DNA of 64,000 bases from Sphingobacterium faecale. Its GTDB lineage: Bacteria; Bacteroidota; Bacteroidia; Sphingobacteriales; Sphingobacteriaceae. Shown here in pieces: positions 43,069 to 50,888 of this stretch (position 1 is the first letter of the stretch; every line of letters starts with the position of its first letter). The stretch spans positions 248,001-312,000 of the forward strand of contig NZ_JAERTY010000009.1 of assembly GCF_016746095.1 (NCBI RefSeq), given 5' to 3'. The notes beneath the pieces were generated by a model. The model did not search any database. It saw only the letters and a list, made by a program, of their open reading frames with translations, and had not been told where the DNA came from. The position numbers and the translations under genes were made by a program.

Positions 43069-43932
43069 TTATTTTTTCACAAGCCTCGTAAGATATTCAC
43101 CGTAACCAGACTTTTTCAAAGGATCGGCAATCTTTATCAATTGCTCCCGGTCAATATACCCCATACGATAAGCAACCTCCTCGATAGCGCCTATCTTCAT
43201 TCCCTGCCGCTCTTCAATAACCTGCACAAATTGTCCGGCCTGCATGAGTGACTGAATGGTACCGGTATCCAACCAAGCTGTACCCCGATCAAACACCCCA
43301 ACCTTCAGTTTACCTCTTTTTAAATACTCTTTGTTTATATCTGTGATCTCTAGTTCTCCACGACTGGACGGCTTGATGCCTTTTGCTATCTCTACGACAT
43401 CATTATCATAAAAATACAAACCTGGCACAGCATAATTCGATTTAGGATCAGTGGGCTTCTCTTCAATAGACACCACTTTGTTTTCCTCATCAAACTCCAC
43501 TACGCCATAGCGCTCAGGATCATGTACCGGATAGGCAAACACAACGCCCCCCTCTGGGTCTGCAGATGTCTGCAACAGTTTAGACAACCCAGAGCTATAA
43601 AAAATATTATCGCCCAATATCAAAGCGACCTTATCCTGACCTATAAACTCTTCCCCCAAAATAAACGCTTGCGCCAAACCATCCGGACTAGGTTGTTCCT
43701 TATAGCTAAACCTACATCCCAACTGAGAACCATCACCCAATAACTTCTCAAAATTAGGTAAGTCCTGAGGCGTTGATATGATTAATATCTCATTGATACC
43801 GGCCAACATTAAAGTGGACAAAGGATAATATATCATAGGTTTATCATAAACCGGCATCAACTGTTTAGAAACAGCGAGTGTCAAAGGATGTAAACGTGTC
43901 CCCGAGCCTCCAGCTAATATTATTCCTTTCAT
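43069..43932 (-). CDS. rfbA: Glucose-1-phosphate thymidylyltransferase
   Basis: A 287-residue enzyme that makes dTDP-glucose from dTTP and glucose-1-phosphate, the first step of dTDP-L-rhamnose synthesis. The nucleotide-binding motif GGSGTRLHPLTLAVSKQLMP opens the protein, followed by VYDKPMIYYPLSTLMLAG, LGDNIFYSSGL and VVSIEEKPTDPKSNYAVPGL with EITDINKEYLKRG; all are typical of RmlA. Length is normal for the family. It is the last gene of an rfbBCDA run on the minus strand; the gap to rfbD holds a short tandem repeat. Confidence 0.97.
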   Translation of the reverse strand: MKGIILAGGSGTRLHPLTLAVSKQLMPVYDKPMIYYPLSTLMLAGINEILIISTPQDLPNFEKLLGDGSQLGCRFSYKEQPSPDGLAQAFILGEEFIGQDKVALILGDNIFYSSGLSKLLQTSADPEGGVVFAYPVHDPERYGVVEFDEENKVVSIEEKPTDPKSNYAVPGLYFYDNDVVEIAKGIKPSSRGELEITDINKEYLKRGKLKVGVFDRGTAWLDTGTIQSLMQAGQFVQVIEERQGMKIGAIEEVAYRMGYIDREQLIKIADPLKKSGYGEYLTRLVKK

Positions 43933-43937
43933 TATTC

Positions 43938-43965
43938 TAGATATTGGTATTTAGATATTAGTATT
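43938..43965. repeat. 14-bp tandem repeat between rfbA and rfbD
   Basis: Two adjacent copies of TAGATATT-G/A-GTATT (43938-43951 and 43952-43965) differ by one base and are followed by a partial third start (TAGA). The repeat lies in the 69-base gap between the genes. Confidence 0.7.
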
Positions 43966-43982
43966 TAGACTTAAAACTCTAA

Positions 43983-44883
43983 TATCGACATCTTTTCATT
44001 ACTATTGTTTATTCAACATCTCTACAAGACTGACTTTCCAGTTAGGTACTTCTACCTTAAATGTACGCTTTATCTTCGATTTATCTAGCAGAGCGTACTT
44101 TGGTCGTTTTGCAGGCGTTGGGTATTGTATCGTAGGAATGGGCTTTATCTTGCACTCCAGTCCTTTTATCTCTTTGATAGCACACGCGAAGTCATACCAA
44201 GAAATCTCTCCTTCATTAGAATAGTTATATATTCCTCCTACCCAATCGTCTCCTTCGATCACATCAAAGATAGCACGTGCCAGATCTTTTGCATACGTAG
44301 GCGAACCAATCTGATCATTGATAACAGCTACCTCCGTCCGTTCAGTCATTAAACGAAGCATGGTTTTCACAAAATTATTACCGTAAGCCGAATAAACCCA
44401 AGAGGTACGGATCACAATAGATTCTGGAGCCCATCTTAAAATTGCCTGCTCCCCCTTCAACTTCGTCAGCCCATAAGTATTTATAGGACCTACTGCTGCT
44501 TTTTCTGTCAATGGTGTATCTGAAGTTCCATCAAATACATAATCAGTCGAAATTGCAATCAATCTCACGTTATGCAATCTACAGTATTGCGCAATTTCTT
44601 CCGAAGCTAAGTGATTGATCAAATCAGCCTGTCTTGGTTCAGACTCTGCCTTGTCTACCGCTGTGTATGCCGCTGTGTGTATAATCAAATCCGGTTGGTA
44701 CATTCCAAGAATATCCTGAATAATCAAAGTTTGATCCAAAGGAAGTTGCCTACGGTCTAAGAAATAAGTTTCATATCTAGGGTTTGTCTCCAAGTACTCC
44801 CTTAATTCTGAGCCCAGCTGCCCGTTAGAGCCTGTTACTAAAATTTTCATTGCTTATTTGTTGATATAGTAAAGATGTCGATA
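43983..44883. repeat. 13-bp inverted repeats flanking rfbD
   Basis: TATCGACATCTTT at 43983-43995 recurs as its reverse complement at 44871-44883; both copies are followed, outside a few bases, by ACTAT in their own orientation. The two arms lie just outside the two ends of the rfbD coding region (44002-44850). Confidence 0.55.
44002..44850 (-). CDS. rfbD: dTDP-4-dehydrorhamnose reductase
   Basis: A 282-residue short-chain dehydrogenase/reductase that reduces dTDP-4-keto-L-rhamnose to dTDP-L-rhamnose. The NADPH-binding motif is ILVTGSNGQLGSELREYL; the catalytic Tyr-x-x-x-Lys is in YGLTKLKGEQ, and the family-typical ISTDYVFDGTSDTPLTE, VIRTSWVYSAYGNNFVKTML and IGSPTYAKDLARAIFD are all present. 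It is the third gene of the rfbBCDA run. It is flanked on both sides by a short inverted repeat. Confidence 0.97.
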   Translation of the reverse strand: MKILVTGSNGQLGSELREYLETNPRYETYFLDRRQLPLDQTLIIQDILGMYQPDLIIHTAAYTAVDKAESEPRQADLINHLASEEIAQYCRLHNVRLIAISTDYVFDGTSDTPLTEKAAVGPINTYGLTKLKGEQAILRWAPESIVIRTSWVYSAYGNNFVKTMLRLMTERTEVAVINDQIGSPTYAKDLARAIFDVIEGDDWVGGIYNYSNEGEISWYDFACAIKEIKGLECKIKPIPTIQYPTPAKRPKYALLDKSKIKRTFKVEVPNWKVSLVEMLNKQ

Positions 44884-44892
44884 ACTCATCTC

Positions 44893-45444
44893 CTACAGCG
44901 TTGCCTTAAACTCTGCAAAGGATTGCGCCTCTTTGTCTTTGTCCGAAAGCAACATATCATATACAGGGACCTGCCAATCAATTGCTAGATCGCTGTCTAA
45001 CGGATTTACCCCACATTCGGATTCTTTTTTATAGAAATTGTCGCATTTATAAAAAAATGTGGCTGTTTCACTCAACACCACAAACCCATGCAGGAAACCA
45101 CGTGGCACGAACAACTGCAAATTATTTTCATCCGACAATGTAACCGCTATATATTGGCCAAAAGTGGCTGAGCCTACACGTACATCTACAGCGATATCCA
45201 ATACTTCTCCATGCAATACACGTACAAGCTTCGCTTGGGCATACTCACCTTGCTGTGCATGCAGCCCGCGCAATACTCCTCTAGTAGAATATGACTGGTT
45301 ATCCTGTACAAAGTGAACTTCAGTACGTGTTACTTCATTAAAAGTCTTTTCATTAAAACTCTCCATGAAATACCCACGACTATCTCCATATTTCATAGGC
45401 TCCAAAATAAAGCAGCCTTGCAGTTTGGTCTCTGTAACTTTCAT
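44893..45444 (-). CDS. rfbC: dTDP-4-dehydrorhamnose 3,5-epimerase
   Basis: A 183-residue cupin-fold epimerase that converts dTDP-4-keto-6-deoxyglucose to dTDP-4-keto-L-rhamnose. Motifs include FILEPMKYGDSRGYFMESFN, FVQDNQSYSTRGVLRGLHAQ (with the active-site His), KLVRVLHGEVLDIAVDVRVG, LFVPRGFLHGFVVLSETATF and YKCDNFYKKESECGV (with the conserved Tyr). Length matches RmlC. It follows rfbB by 29 bases and precedes rfbD by 42 bases. Confidence 0.97.
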   Translation of the reverse strand: MKVTETKLQGCFILEPMKYGDSRGYFMESFNEKTFNEVTRTEVHFVQDNQSYSTRGVLRGLHAQQGEYAQAKLVRVLHGEVLDIAVDVRVGSATFGQYIAVTLSDENNLQLFVPRGFLHGFVVLSETATFFYKCDNFYKKESECGVNPLDSDLAIDWQVPVYDMLLSDKDKEAQSFAEFKATL

Positions 45445-45473
45445 TATTTGTTATTTATTAACCCTACAAACCT

Positions 45474-46523
45474 TTATTTATACTGCTCGCTATAATAGTT
45501 TTGATATTCCCCAGAGGTGACATTATCCAACCAGACTTGATTATTTAAAAACCAATCTATTGTAATAGACAACCCCTCTTCGAAGGTGACGGACGGCTTA
45601 TACCCCAATTCTTGATTGATCTTGGTTGCATCAATAGCATATCGCAAATCATGCCCCGGCCTATCTTTCACAAAAGTTATCAATCTTTCAGATGTACCTG
45701 CTTCCCTTCCTAACTTCTGATCCATCTGTCTACAAAGCTCTCGGACCAAGTCAATATTTTGCCATTCGTTAAAGCCTCCAACGTTATAGGATTCTCCGCT
45801 GTTACCCTGGTGAAACACCATATCTATGGCTTTGGCATGATCAATGACAAAAAGCCAATCCCTTGTAAATTTGCCATCCCCATAAATAGGCAGAGGTTTG
45901 TCGTTTAAAATATTATGTATACAGAGCGGAATCAATTTTTCAGGAAAATGATTCGGTCCATAGTTATTAGAACAATTTGTCAAAACCACAGGTAGACCAT
46001 AGGTATCATGGTACGCTCTTACAAAATGATCTGAGGAGGCTTTAGATGCCGAATAAGGCGAGTGCGGGTCATAAGCTGTATCTTCAGTAAATAGGCCTGT
46101 ATCGCCAAGAGTTCCATAAACCTCATCAGTAGACACATGATGAAAGCGCTTGCCTTCGTAATCGTCTTTCCAGATGTCACGTGCTGCATTTAACAGATTT
46201 ACGGTACCAATAACATTGGTCATTACAAAGGCAAGTGGATCTGTTATAGAGCGATCGACATGAGATTCTGCCGCCAGATGAATCACACCATCGGGCATAT
46301 ACTGCTGAAAAATTGCTGAAATATGTGCTGCATCGGTAATATCGGCTTTGATAAACGTATAGTTACTCTTTCCCTCTAGATCTTTCAAATTCTCCAAATT
46401 ACCAGCATAGGTAAGGGCGTCTAAATTGACGATATTATAATCCGGATATTTATTCACAAACACCCGTACTACATGCGAACCTATAAAACCAGCCCCCCCT
46501 GTAATTACTACTGTCCTCTTCAT
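45474..46523 (-). CDS. rfbB: dTDP-glucose 4,6-dehydratase
   Basis: A 349-residue extended SDR enzyme that forms dTDP-4-keto-6-deoxyglucose, using tightly bound NAD. It begins with VVITGGAGFIGSHVVRVFVN and has the AAESHVDRSITDPLAF segment, the Asp-Glu pair in HVSTDEVYGTLGD and the catalytic Tyr-x-x-x-Lys in YSASKASSDHFVRAY. The VLTNCSNNYGPNHFPEKLIP block is typical of RmlB. It is the first gene of the run, so transcription reads rfbB, rfbC, rfbD, rfbA, leading to activated L-rhamnose for cell-surface polysaccharide. Confidence 0.97.
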   Translation of the reverse strand: MKRTVVITGGAGFIGSHVVRVFVNKYPDYNIVNLDALTYAGNLENLKDLEGKSNYTFIKADITDAAHISAIFQQYMPDGVIHLAAESHVDRSITDPLAFVMTNVIGTVNLLNAARDIWKDDYEGKRFHHVSTDEVYGTLGDTGLFTEDTAYDPHSPYSASKASSDHFVRAYHDTYGLPVVLTNCSNNYGPNHFPEKLIPLCIHNILNDKPLPIYGDGKFTRDWLFVIDHAKAIDMVFHQGNSGESYNVGGFNEWQNIDLVRELCRQMDQKLGREAGTSERLITFVKDRPGHDLRYAIDATKINQELGYKPSVTFEEGLSITIDWFLNNQVWLDNVTSGEYQNYYSEQYK

Positions 46524-46669
46524 TCCACGAAATTAAGAATATTTAACCAAAAAAAGGGATATCGCAATCACACGACAAACAATGGACCCTAGAAAGTTCT
46601 ATCAAAAACACATAGTATACCCTAAATTTTATTTTACAACACTAACTTGTATTATTTGTGCAAAAATTA

Positions 46670-46699
46670 TTGAAACCAATAAAATTTATCTTATATTAG
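46670..46699 (+). promoter_or_regulatory. Promoter of the 219-residue orphan gene
   Basis: TTG (46670-46672), exactly 19 bases, then TATATTAG (46692-46699) gives the correct -33/-7 spacing for the main Bacteroidota sigma factor, with one mismatch in the -7 box. The start codon is 47 bases downstream. Confidence 0.5.
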
Positions 46700-46746
46700 C
46701 ATCATATTAGCCGCTGTAAACAAGGCTACTAAGACAAAAACCGTAT

Positions 46747-47406
46747 ATGAAGAACGTATCCCAAAGACTCACTCCTTGGCTAAATAAGATAGCTAATGGT
46801 TTGTCCATAATATATAAAAAACAGCCCCCTAACGTGGAATCTGTAGAAAAAAGAGTGCTATTGGATCAAGAAAACAGAATCCCAGGCAAATACTACCCCG
46901 AGTTTGATGATTATAAAGACAAACACAGGTATCGTCACATGAACCCTTCGGATAAGAGACAAGCAAAACCTAGCCCTCTTCGTTCATTCCCTAAAAAGGA
47001 TATTTACAAATGCTTTGGCTGGCAACTTCATCCCTATGATATTGAAAAATTAGCATCTTATATAGATAGCAACCCCAAGTTATCACGAGTGATTAATGAC
47101 AAAGCGTTAATTGGAGCATCAGAAGCAGACATCCTTATACTGACCAGTGGATCAGGGAAGTATCATATGGATAGCTTTTTATGCGATTTAGATACTTCCG
47201 AAAAATTAATCATCATAGCTTCTGTACGTGATCTTAAGAGCGTACAACAGGACATCAGCCACCGTATAGATGCCCATTTTAATAAATTGCATCCATTTTC
47301 ACAATCAGATTTTAACGAGCTTATTGACAAACTGATCGATGAGGCGACCAATATGCCTACTAAAGACTCAAAAAAAGACAAAAGAATGAAGGAGTTAGAA
47401 GGCTAA
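46747..47406 (+). CDS. Unrecognised protein, 219 residues
   Basis: A soluble, charged protein of 219 residues without a signal peptide or membrane segment. The N-terminal third is basic and rich in Tyr, Arg and Lys (YYPEFDDYKDKHRYRHMNPS). The middle (IYKCFGWQLHPYDIEKLASY) and a segment ALIGASEADILILTSGSGKY look folded; SGSGK could be a phosphate-binding loop but the surrounding pattern is not a Walker A. The C-terminal part is helical (DFNELIDKLIDEATNMP) and ends in a lysine-rich tail. I do not recognise a family. It has a good promoter and stands alone between the rhamnose genes and the BCCT transporter gene. Confidence 0.65.
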   Translation: MKNVSQRLTPWLNKIANGLSIIYKKQPPNVESVEKRVLLDQENRIPGKYYPEFDDYKDKHRYRHMNPSDKRQAKPSPLRSFPKKDIYKCFGWQLHPYDIEKLASYIDSNPKLSRVINDKALIGASEADILILTSGSGKYHMDSFLCDLDTSEKLIIIASVRDLKSVQQDISHRIDAHFNKLHPFSQSDFNELIDKLIDEATNMPTKDSKKDKRMKELEG

Positions 47407-47425
47407 AAATATTTTATTACCTTTG
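47395..47425 (+). promoter_or_regulatory. Promoter of the BCCT transporter gene
   Basis: TTAG (47395-47398), 19 bases, then TACCTTTG (47418-47425), an exact TANNTTTG match. The -33 part overlaps the end of the previous gene. Transcription would start near 47431, leaving a leader of about 180 bases before the start at 47614. Confidence 0.55.
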
Positions 47426-47428
47426 CTG

Positions 47429-47498
47429 CCTGTGCGGCATTTTATAATTTCCATTTTCATCATGCAGCTGTCCCGTCATTTAGTTTAAAACGCACAGG
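47429..47498 (+). promoter_or_regulatory. Structured leader element of the BCCT gene
   Basis: CCTGTGCG (47429-47436), at the expected transcript 5' end, is fully complementary to CGCACAGG (47491-47498), which would close a 54-base loop. Nothing coding is seen in the leader. It does not match any riboswitch I know. Confidence 0.4.
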
Positions 47499-47613
47499 GG
47501 TCGTCTACACTCGAAAAATCCAGGAGCCGGAAATTATTTCACCTTTATTTCGAAAGAAAAAAGCCTCCTTATGAAACAAAACCAGCCCATTCTCTGTTTT
47601 TGTTTCAATATAC

Positions 47614-49632
47614 ATGATGATCAAATTTCCAAAAATAAGAACCACCCTCAGTAAAGGCGTCACACTCCCCAGCTTAGTGTTTATATTAGGAGTATGTCTA
47701 CTAGCCGCTACCTTTCCTTTACTTACCGAAAATCTACTAAATACAGTTAAATCTTTCATCTTTGTCAATCTAAATTGGGTATACGTATGGGCTGTAACAA
47801 TCTTCGTTATCTTCCTCGTTTATCTTATGTTCAGCAAATATGGTGATATCAAGCTGGGTAGTAACGATAGTAAACCTCAATATTCATTTTTCTCTTGGGT
47901 ATCTATGCTGTTTGCAGCAGGCATGGGAATAGGGCTAATGTATTTTAGCGTAGCCGAGCCCATGCAACATTATTCAGATCCGGTATTCGAAGGAAATACA
48001 TTGATCAATCGCGCCAAGAATGCACAATTATACACTTTCTTCCATTGGGGCATACACGCGTGGGCAATATACGGTATGGTTGGGCTCTCTTTAGCCTACT
48101 TTGCGCACCGCTATCGGCTCCCCTTATCCTTGCGCAGTGGATTCTACCCTCTTTTGAAAGAAAAGATCAGCGGCCGATGGGGGAATGCCATCGATGTATT
48201 CGCCTTATGTAGCACCTTCTTTGGAATCACGACCACGCTCGGATTTGGTGTAGTACAGATTACTTCAGGATTAGAAACTCTTCATATTATTCCAGAGAGC
48301 AGCTTTACCTATCAGATCGTTATTGTTGCTGTACTGGTATCTTTATCCATATTCTCTGCAGTATCTGGCGTAGACAAGGGCGTACGTATACTTAGTAATG
48401 TCAATGTAGCCAGTGTCATCGTACTCCTTCTGGCTGTACTGGCCCTCGGACCGACGGTCTATCTTATCGGTAGCTTTACGGAAGGTCTGGGCAATTACTT
48501 CAACAATTTCTTCAACCTCACCTTTGGCACTCACGTGTATGAGGAAGATACCCTACCTTGGTTCTACAACTGGACCATCCTATACTGGGCTTGGTGGATC
48601 TCTTGGTCGCCCTACGTTGGGCTATTCATCGCCAAGATATCAAAAGGACGTACCATCCGCGAATTTATAGCAGCAGTCCTCATCCTACCGACGCTGTTCA
48701 ATTTTATATGGATGTCGGTCTTTGGCAACAGCGCTATGTGGATCGACCTTAACATTGCCGATGGGGCATTGAGTAAACTGGCTACAGACCCCGATGCGCT
48801 CATGTTCCGTTTCTTCGAATACCTGCCCCTGTCCACGATATTTAGCTTTGCCACCATTCTGATCATCGTAATATTCTTTGTTACTTCTGCTGATTCAGGC
48901 ATATTCGTAATGAATGGTATAGCTACTAAGAACGCAAAGATATCGCCCAAATGGCAGATTGTATTCTGGGGAGTATTGCTAGCTACACTAGCTCTCTTAT
49001 TACTCAACGCTGGTGGATTACAAGCTCTACAGAGTATGACCCTGATTACAGCCTTGCCCTTTTCCATTATTGTACTCTTATTTATCGTTAGCCTCGTCAA
49101 GGCGCTGGCTATAGACAGAAGCTACTATGAAAAGGATTTTTCCGCATCGACTGTACCCTGGTCTGGGGAATCTTGGAAAGAGCGCATGAAACAGATTGTT
49201 TCCTTTAAGGATAGCAAGTCTGTAGACAGGTTTATACAGACTACGGTACGCACTGCTTTCGACGAGCTCCAAGCAGAATTTCAGTCCAACGGCATCGAAG
49301 CCCAGATTAATACCTACGAAGATCCCAAAAGAATTGAGATAGAAATCCATCATGATGTGGTCAACAACTTTATATATGGCGTAGAGAACCGGGGCCGTGA
49401 AGTATCCGAATACCTCCTAACGGAAGATAATCTACCTGATATACGCGAAGAGGAAAACCATTTCCCGAAATCCTATTTTGGCGATGCCCGCGAAGGGTAT
49501 GACGTACAGCTATTCACCAAAAACGAGTTGATATCTGATGTACTCAAGCATTACGAACGCTTTATCGAAATCATCGTCGAACAACGCAACGAAATGTTTA
49601 TTAGCATTAATGCAAATCGCCGCATGAAGTAA
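47614..49632 (+). CDS. BCCT family transporter (betaine/choline/carnitine type)
   Basis: A 672-residue inner-membrane carrier with about 12 transmembrane helices in the first 510 residues. The glycine-rich segment in the helix that binds substrate reads AAGMGIGLMYFSVAEPMQHY. The BCCT signature is WWISWSPYVGLFIAKISKGR, followed by TIREFIAAVLILPTLFNFIW. The last 150 residues are a hydrophilic cytoplasmic tail (KERMKQIVSFKDSKSVDRFI, VNNFIYGVENRGREVSEYLL, ending AEQRNEMFISINANR-like), longer than in betaine carriers of Gram-positive bacteria and of the BetT type, which may sense osmolality. It imports a quaternary ammonium osmolyte with a sodium or proton gradient. The gene is monocistronic with a long leader. 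Confidence 0.93.
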   Translation: MMIKFPKIRTTLSKGVTLPSLVFILGVCLLAATFPLLTENLLNTVKSFIFVNLNWVYVWAVTIFVIFLVYLMFSKYGDIKLGSNDSKPQYSFFSWVSMLFAAGMGIGLMYFSVAEPMQHYSDPVFEGNTLINRAKNAQLYTFFHWGIHAWAIYGMVGLSLAYFAHRYRLPLSLRSGFYPLLKEKISGRWGNAIDVFALCSTFFGITTTLGFGVVQITSGLETLHIIPESSFTYQIVIVAVLVSLSIFSAVSGVDKGVRILSNVNVASVIVLLLAVLALGPTVYLIGSFTEGLGNYFNNFFNLTFGTHVYEEDTLPWFYNWTILYWAWWISWSPYVGLFIAKISKGRTIREFIAAVLILPTLFNFIWMSVFGNSAMWIDLNIADGALSKLATDPDALMFRFFEYLPLSTIFSFATILIIVIFFVTSADSGIFVMNGIATKNAKISPKWQIVFWGVLLATLALLLLNAGGLQALQSMTLITALPFSIIVLLFIVSLVKALAIDRSYYEKDFSASTVPWSGESWKERMKQIVSFKDSKSVDRFIQTTVRTAFDELQAEFQSNGIEAQINTYEDPKRIEIEIHHDVVNNFIYGVENRGREVSEYLLTEDNLPDIREEENHFPKSYFGDAREGYDVQLFTKNELISDVLKHYERFIEIIVEQRNEMFISINANRRMK

Positions 49633-49658
49633 TAGCCAGGCAGGCGGGGAAAAGGGGA

Positions 49659-50729
49659 CTACCTTCTTCTCCAACGCCGATGTGCCACGTGTACCATTGC
49701 GATACGCTGTAGCTGTTTATTATGAAGTACCCATCCACCAAAAGCTCCGATCAGACTACCGATAACGATATCCAAAAGCCGGGCTGCAAACAGTAGATTT
49801 GTGTCTACGCTAAAACCAGATCCGATCTCCGCCAAAAAAAAAGTCAGTGGTGTAATGAATATTACAGCAAGAGCGTAATGACGTACAACAAGCATTTCGA
49901 TTATAAATTGCAGCGCTAATATGGCTAAACAAAGATGCAGGGCTGTAGGATTGATGGCTAGCAACATCCAGGTAAAGCCTAAACCCACAAAAGTACCCAG
50001 TATCCGGTGAAAACTGCGCCTCCCTACATGAGCTACATTGAGTCCCTGCATGACTGCCAGACAGGATATTGGTATCCAATAGGGATTGTCTAATCGAAGC
50101 AAATGTCCCACTAATAAGGAGAGACATATAAAACCTCCAATAACAACAGATTCAATCACCATAAAACGGTCTGCAGTACGCACAAACAGTGGAGACACCT
50201 TGGACGGTATCCGTCTAAGAATATACAAACTATAAAATAGGGCCAAGAGACATGCAAATATGGTTCCTAACGCAATCAGCCCTACCTTAGTCGGAAGTGC
50301 TGCCATATCAAAAGGCATACAGCTTGCCATCGATGCGATCATAATGAAGAAAAAATTGCGAGGCGGCTGTAGAGAGAAATAATGCACAATCCAGTTGACC
50401 GCAAAGGCAAATAACCCCAAAGCTAAGGCTGAAAAAATCGGATCAAAACTAAATGCTGCACCTACCGCAAAACTAACGATAAAACCGAAAGCACATAGAA
50501 GTAAGGTAAGCATTCTGTGCTCCATACTTGTCGATGGCATATATAGGATTACCAGCCCCCCGATACAGGCCAACACTCCATAATCCAATCGCCCTCCAAA
50601 ATATCCCAGCAGTAGAGGCACTCCTGTACAAAGCGAGGCTAATAAGGGAATATGCCACAACCGTTCCGTCTTTTTCAGCTGAAATAATAAGCGTAGCTCT
50701 TCTTTTGCTATCGTTGCTATCCTTTCCAC
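49659..50729 (-). CDS. FUSC family inner-membrane protein
   Basis: A 356-residue membrane protein with about ten transmembrane segments in two sets of five: SLCTGVPLLLGYFGGRL, GVLACIGGLVILYM, MLTLLLCAFGFIVSFAVG, FSALALGLFAFAVNWIV in the first half and VVIGGFICLSLLVGHLL, ILGTFVGLGFTWMLLAI, LCLAILALQFIIEMLVV in the second. The DNPYWIPISCLAVMQGLNV and RRSFHRILGTFVGLGF stretches are the FUSC (fusaric acid resistance/YccS-type) signature region. Such proteins export aromatic acids or related compounds, but it lacks the membrane-fusion partner gene, so a role is not established. It is divergent from a TonB receptor gene. Confidence 0.8.
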   Translation of the reverse strand: MERIATIAKEELRLLFQLKKTERLWHIPLLASLCTGVPLLLGYFGGRLDYGVLACIGGLVILYMPSTSMEHRMLTLLLCAFGFIVSFAVGAAFSFDPIFSALALGLFAFAVNWIVHYFSLQPPRNFFFIMIASMASCMPFDMAALPTKVGLIALGTIFACLLALFYSLYILRRIPSKVSPLFVRTADRFMVIESVVIGGFICLSLLVGHLLRLDNPYWIPISCLAVMQGLNVAHVGRRSFHRILGTFVGLGFTWMLLAINPTALHLCLAILALQFIIEMLVVRHYALAVIFITPLTFFLAEIGSGFSVDTNLLFAARLLDIVIGSLIGAFGGWVLHNKQLQRIAMVHVAHRRWRRR

Positions 50730-50751
50730 AATATTTCGATCACTAATAAAG

Positions 50752-50759
50752 CAAATTTA
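50752..50759 (-). promoter_or_regulatory. Candidate -7 box of the FUSC gene
   Basis: On the minus strand TAAATTTG matches the TANNTTTG consensus exactly and lies 22 bases before the FUSC start codon. The -33 element is unclear. Confidence 0.4.
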
Positions 50760-50859
50760 CAAAGCACTATCTTTAAAAGCAATTAACCCTTAACCCGTAT
50801 TTAACCAAACCATAACAATCTATTAGCGAATCAAGAGTATTATCTTAACATCTACACTC

Positions 50860-50867
50860 TAAGTTTG
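50860..50867 (+). promoter_or_regulatory. Candidate -7 box of the TonB receptor gene
   Basis: TAAGTTTG matches the TANNTTTG consensus exactly and ends 21 bases before the start codon at 50889. No good TTTG is seen at -33. Confidence 0.4.
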
Positions 50868-50888
50868 TACTAAACACAAACTAACACT

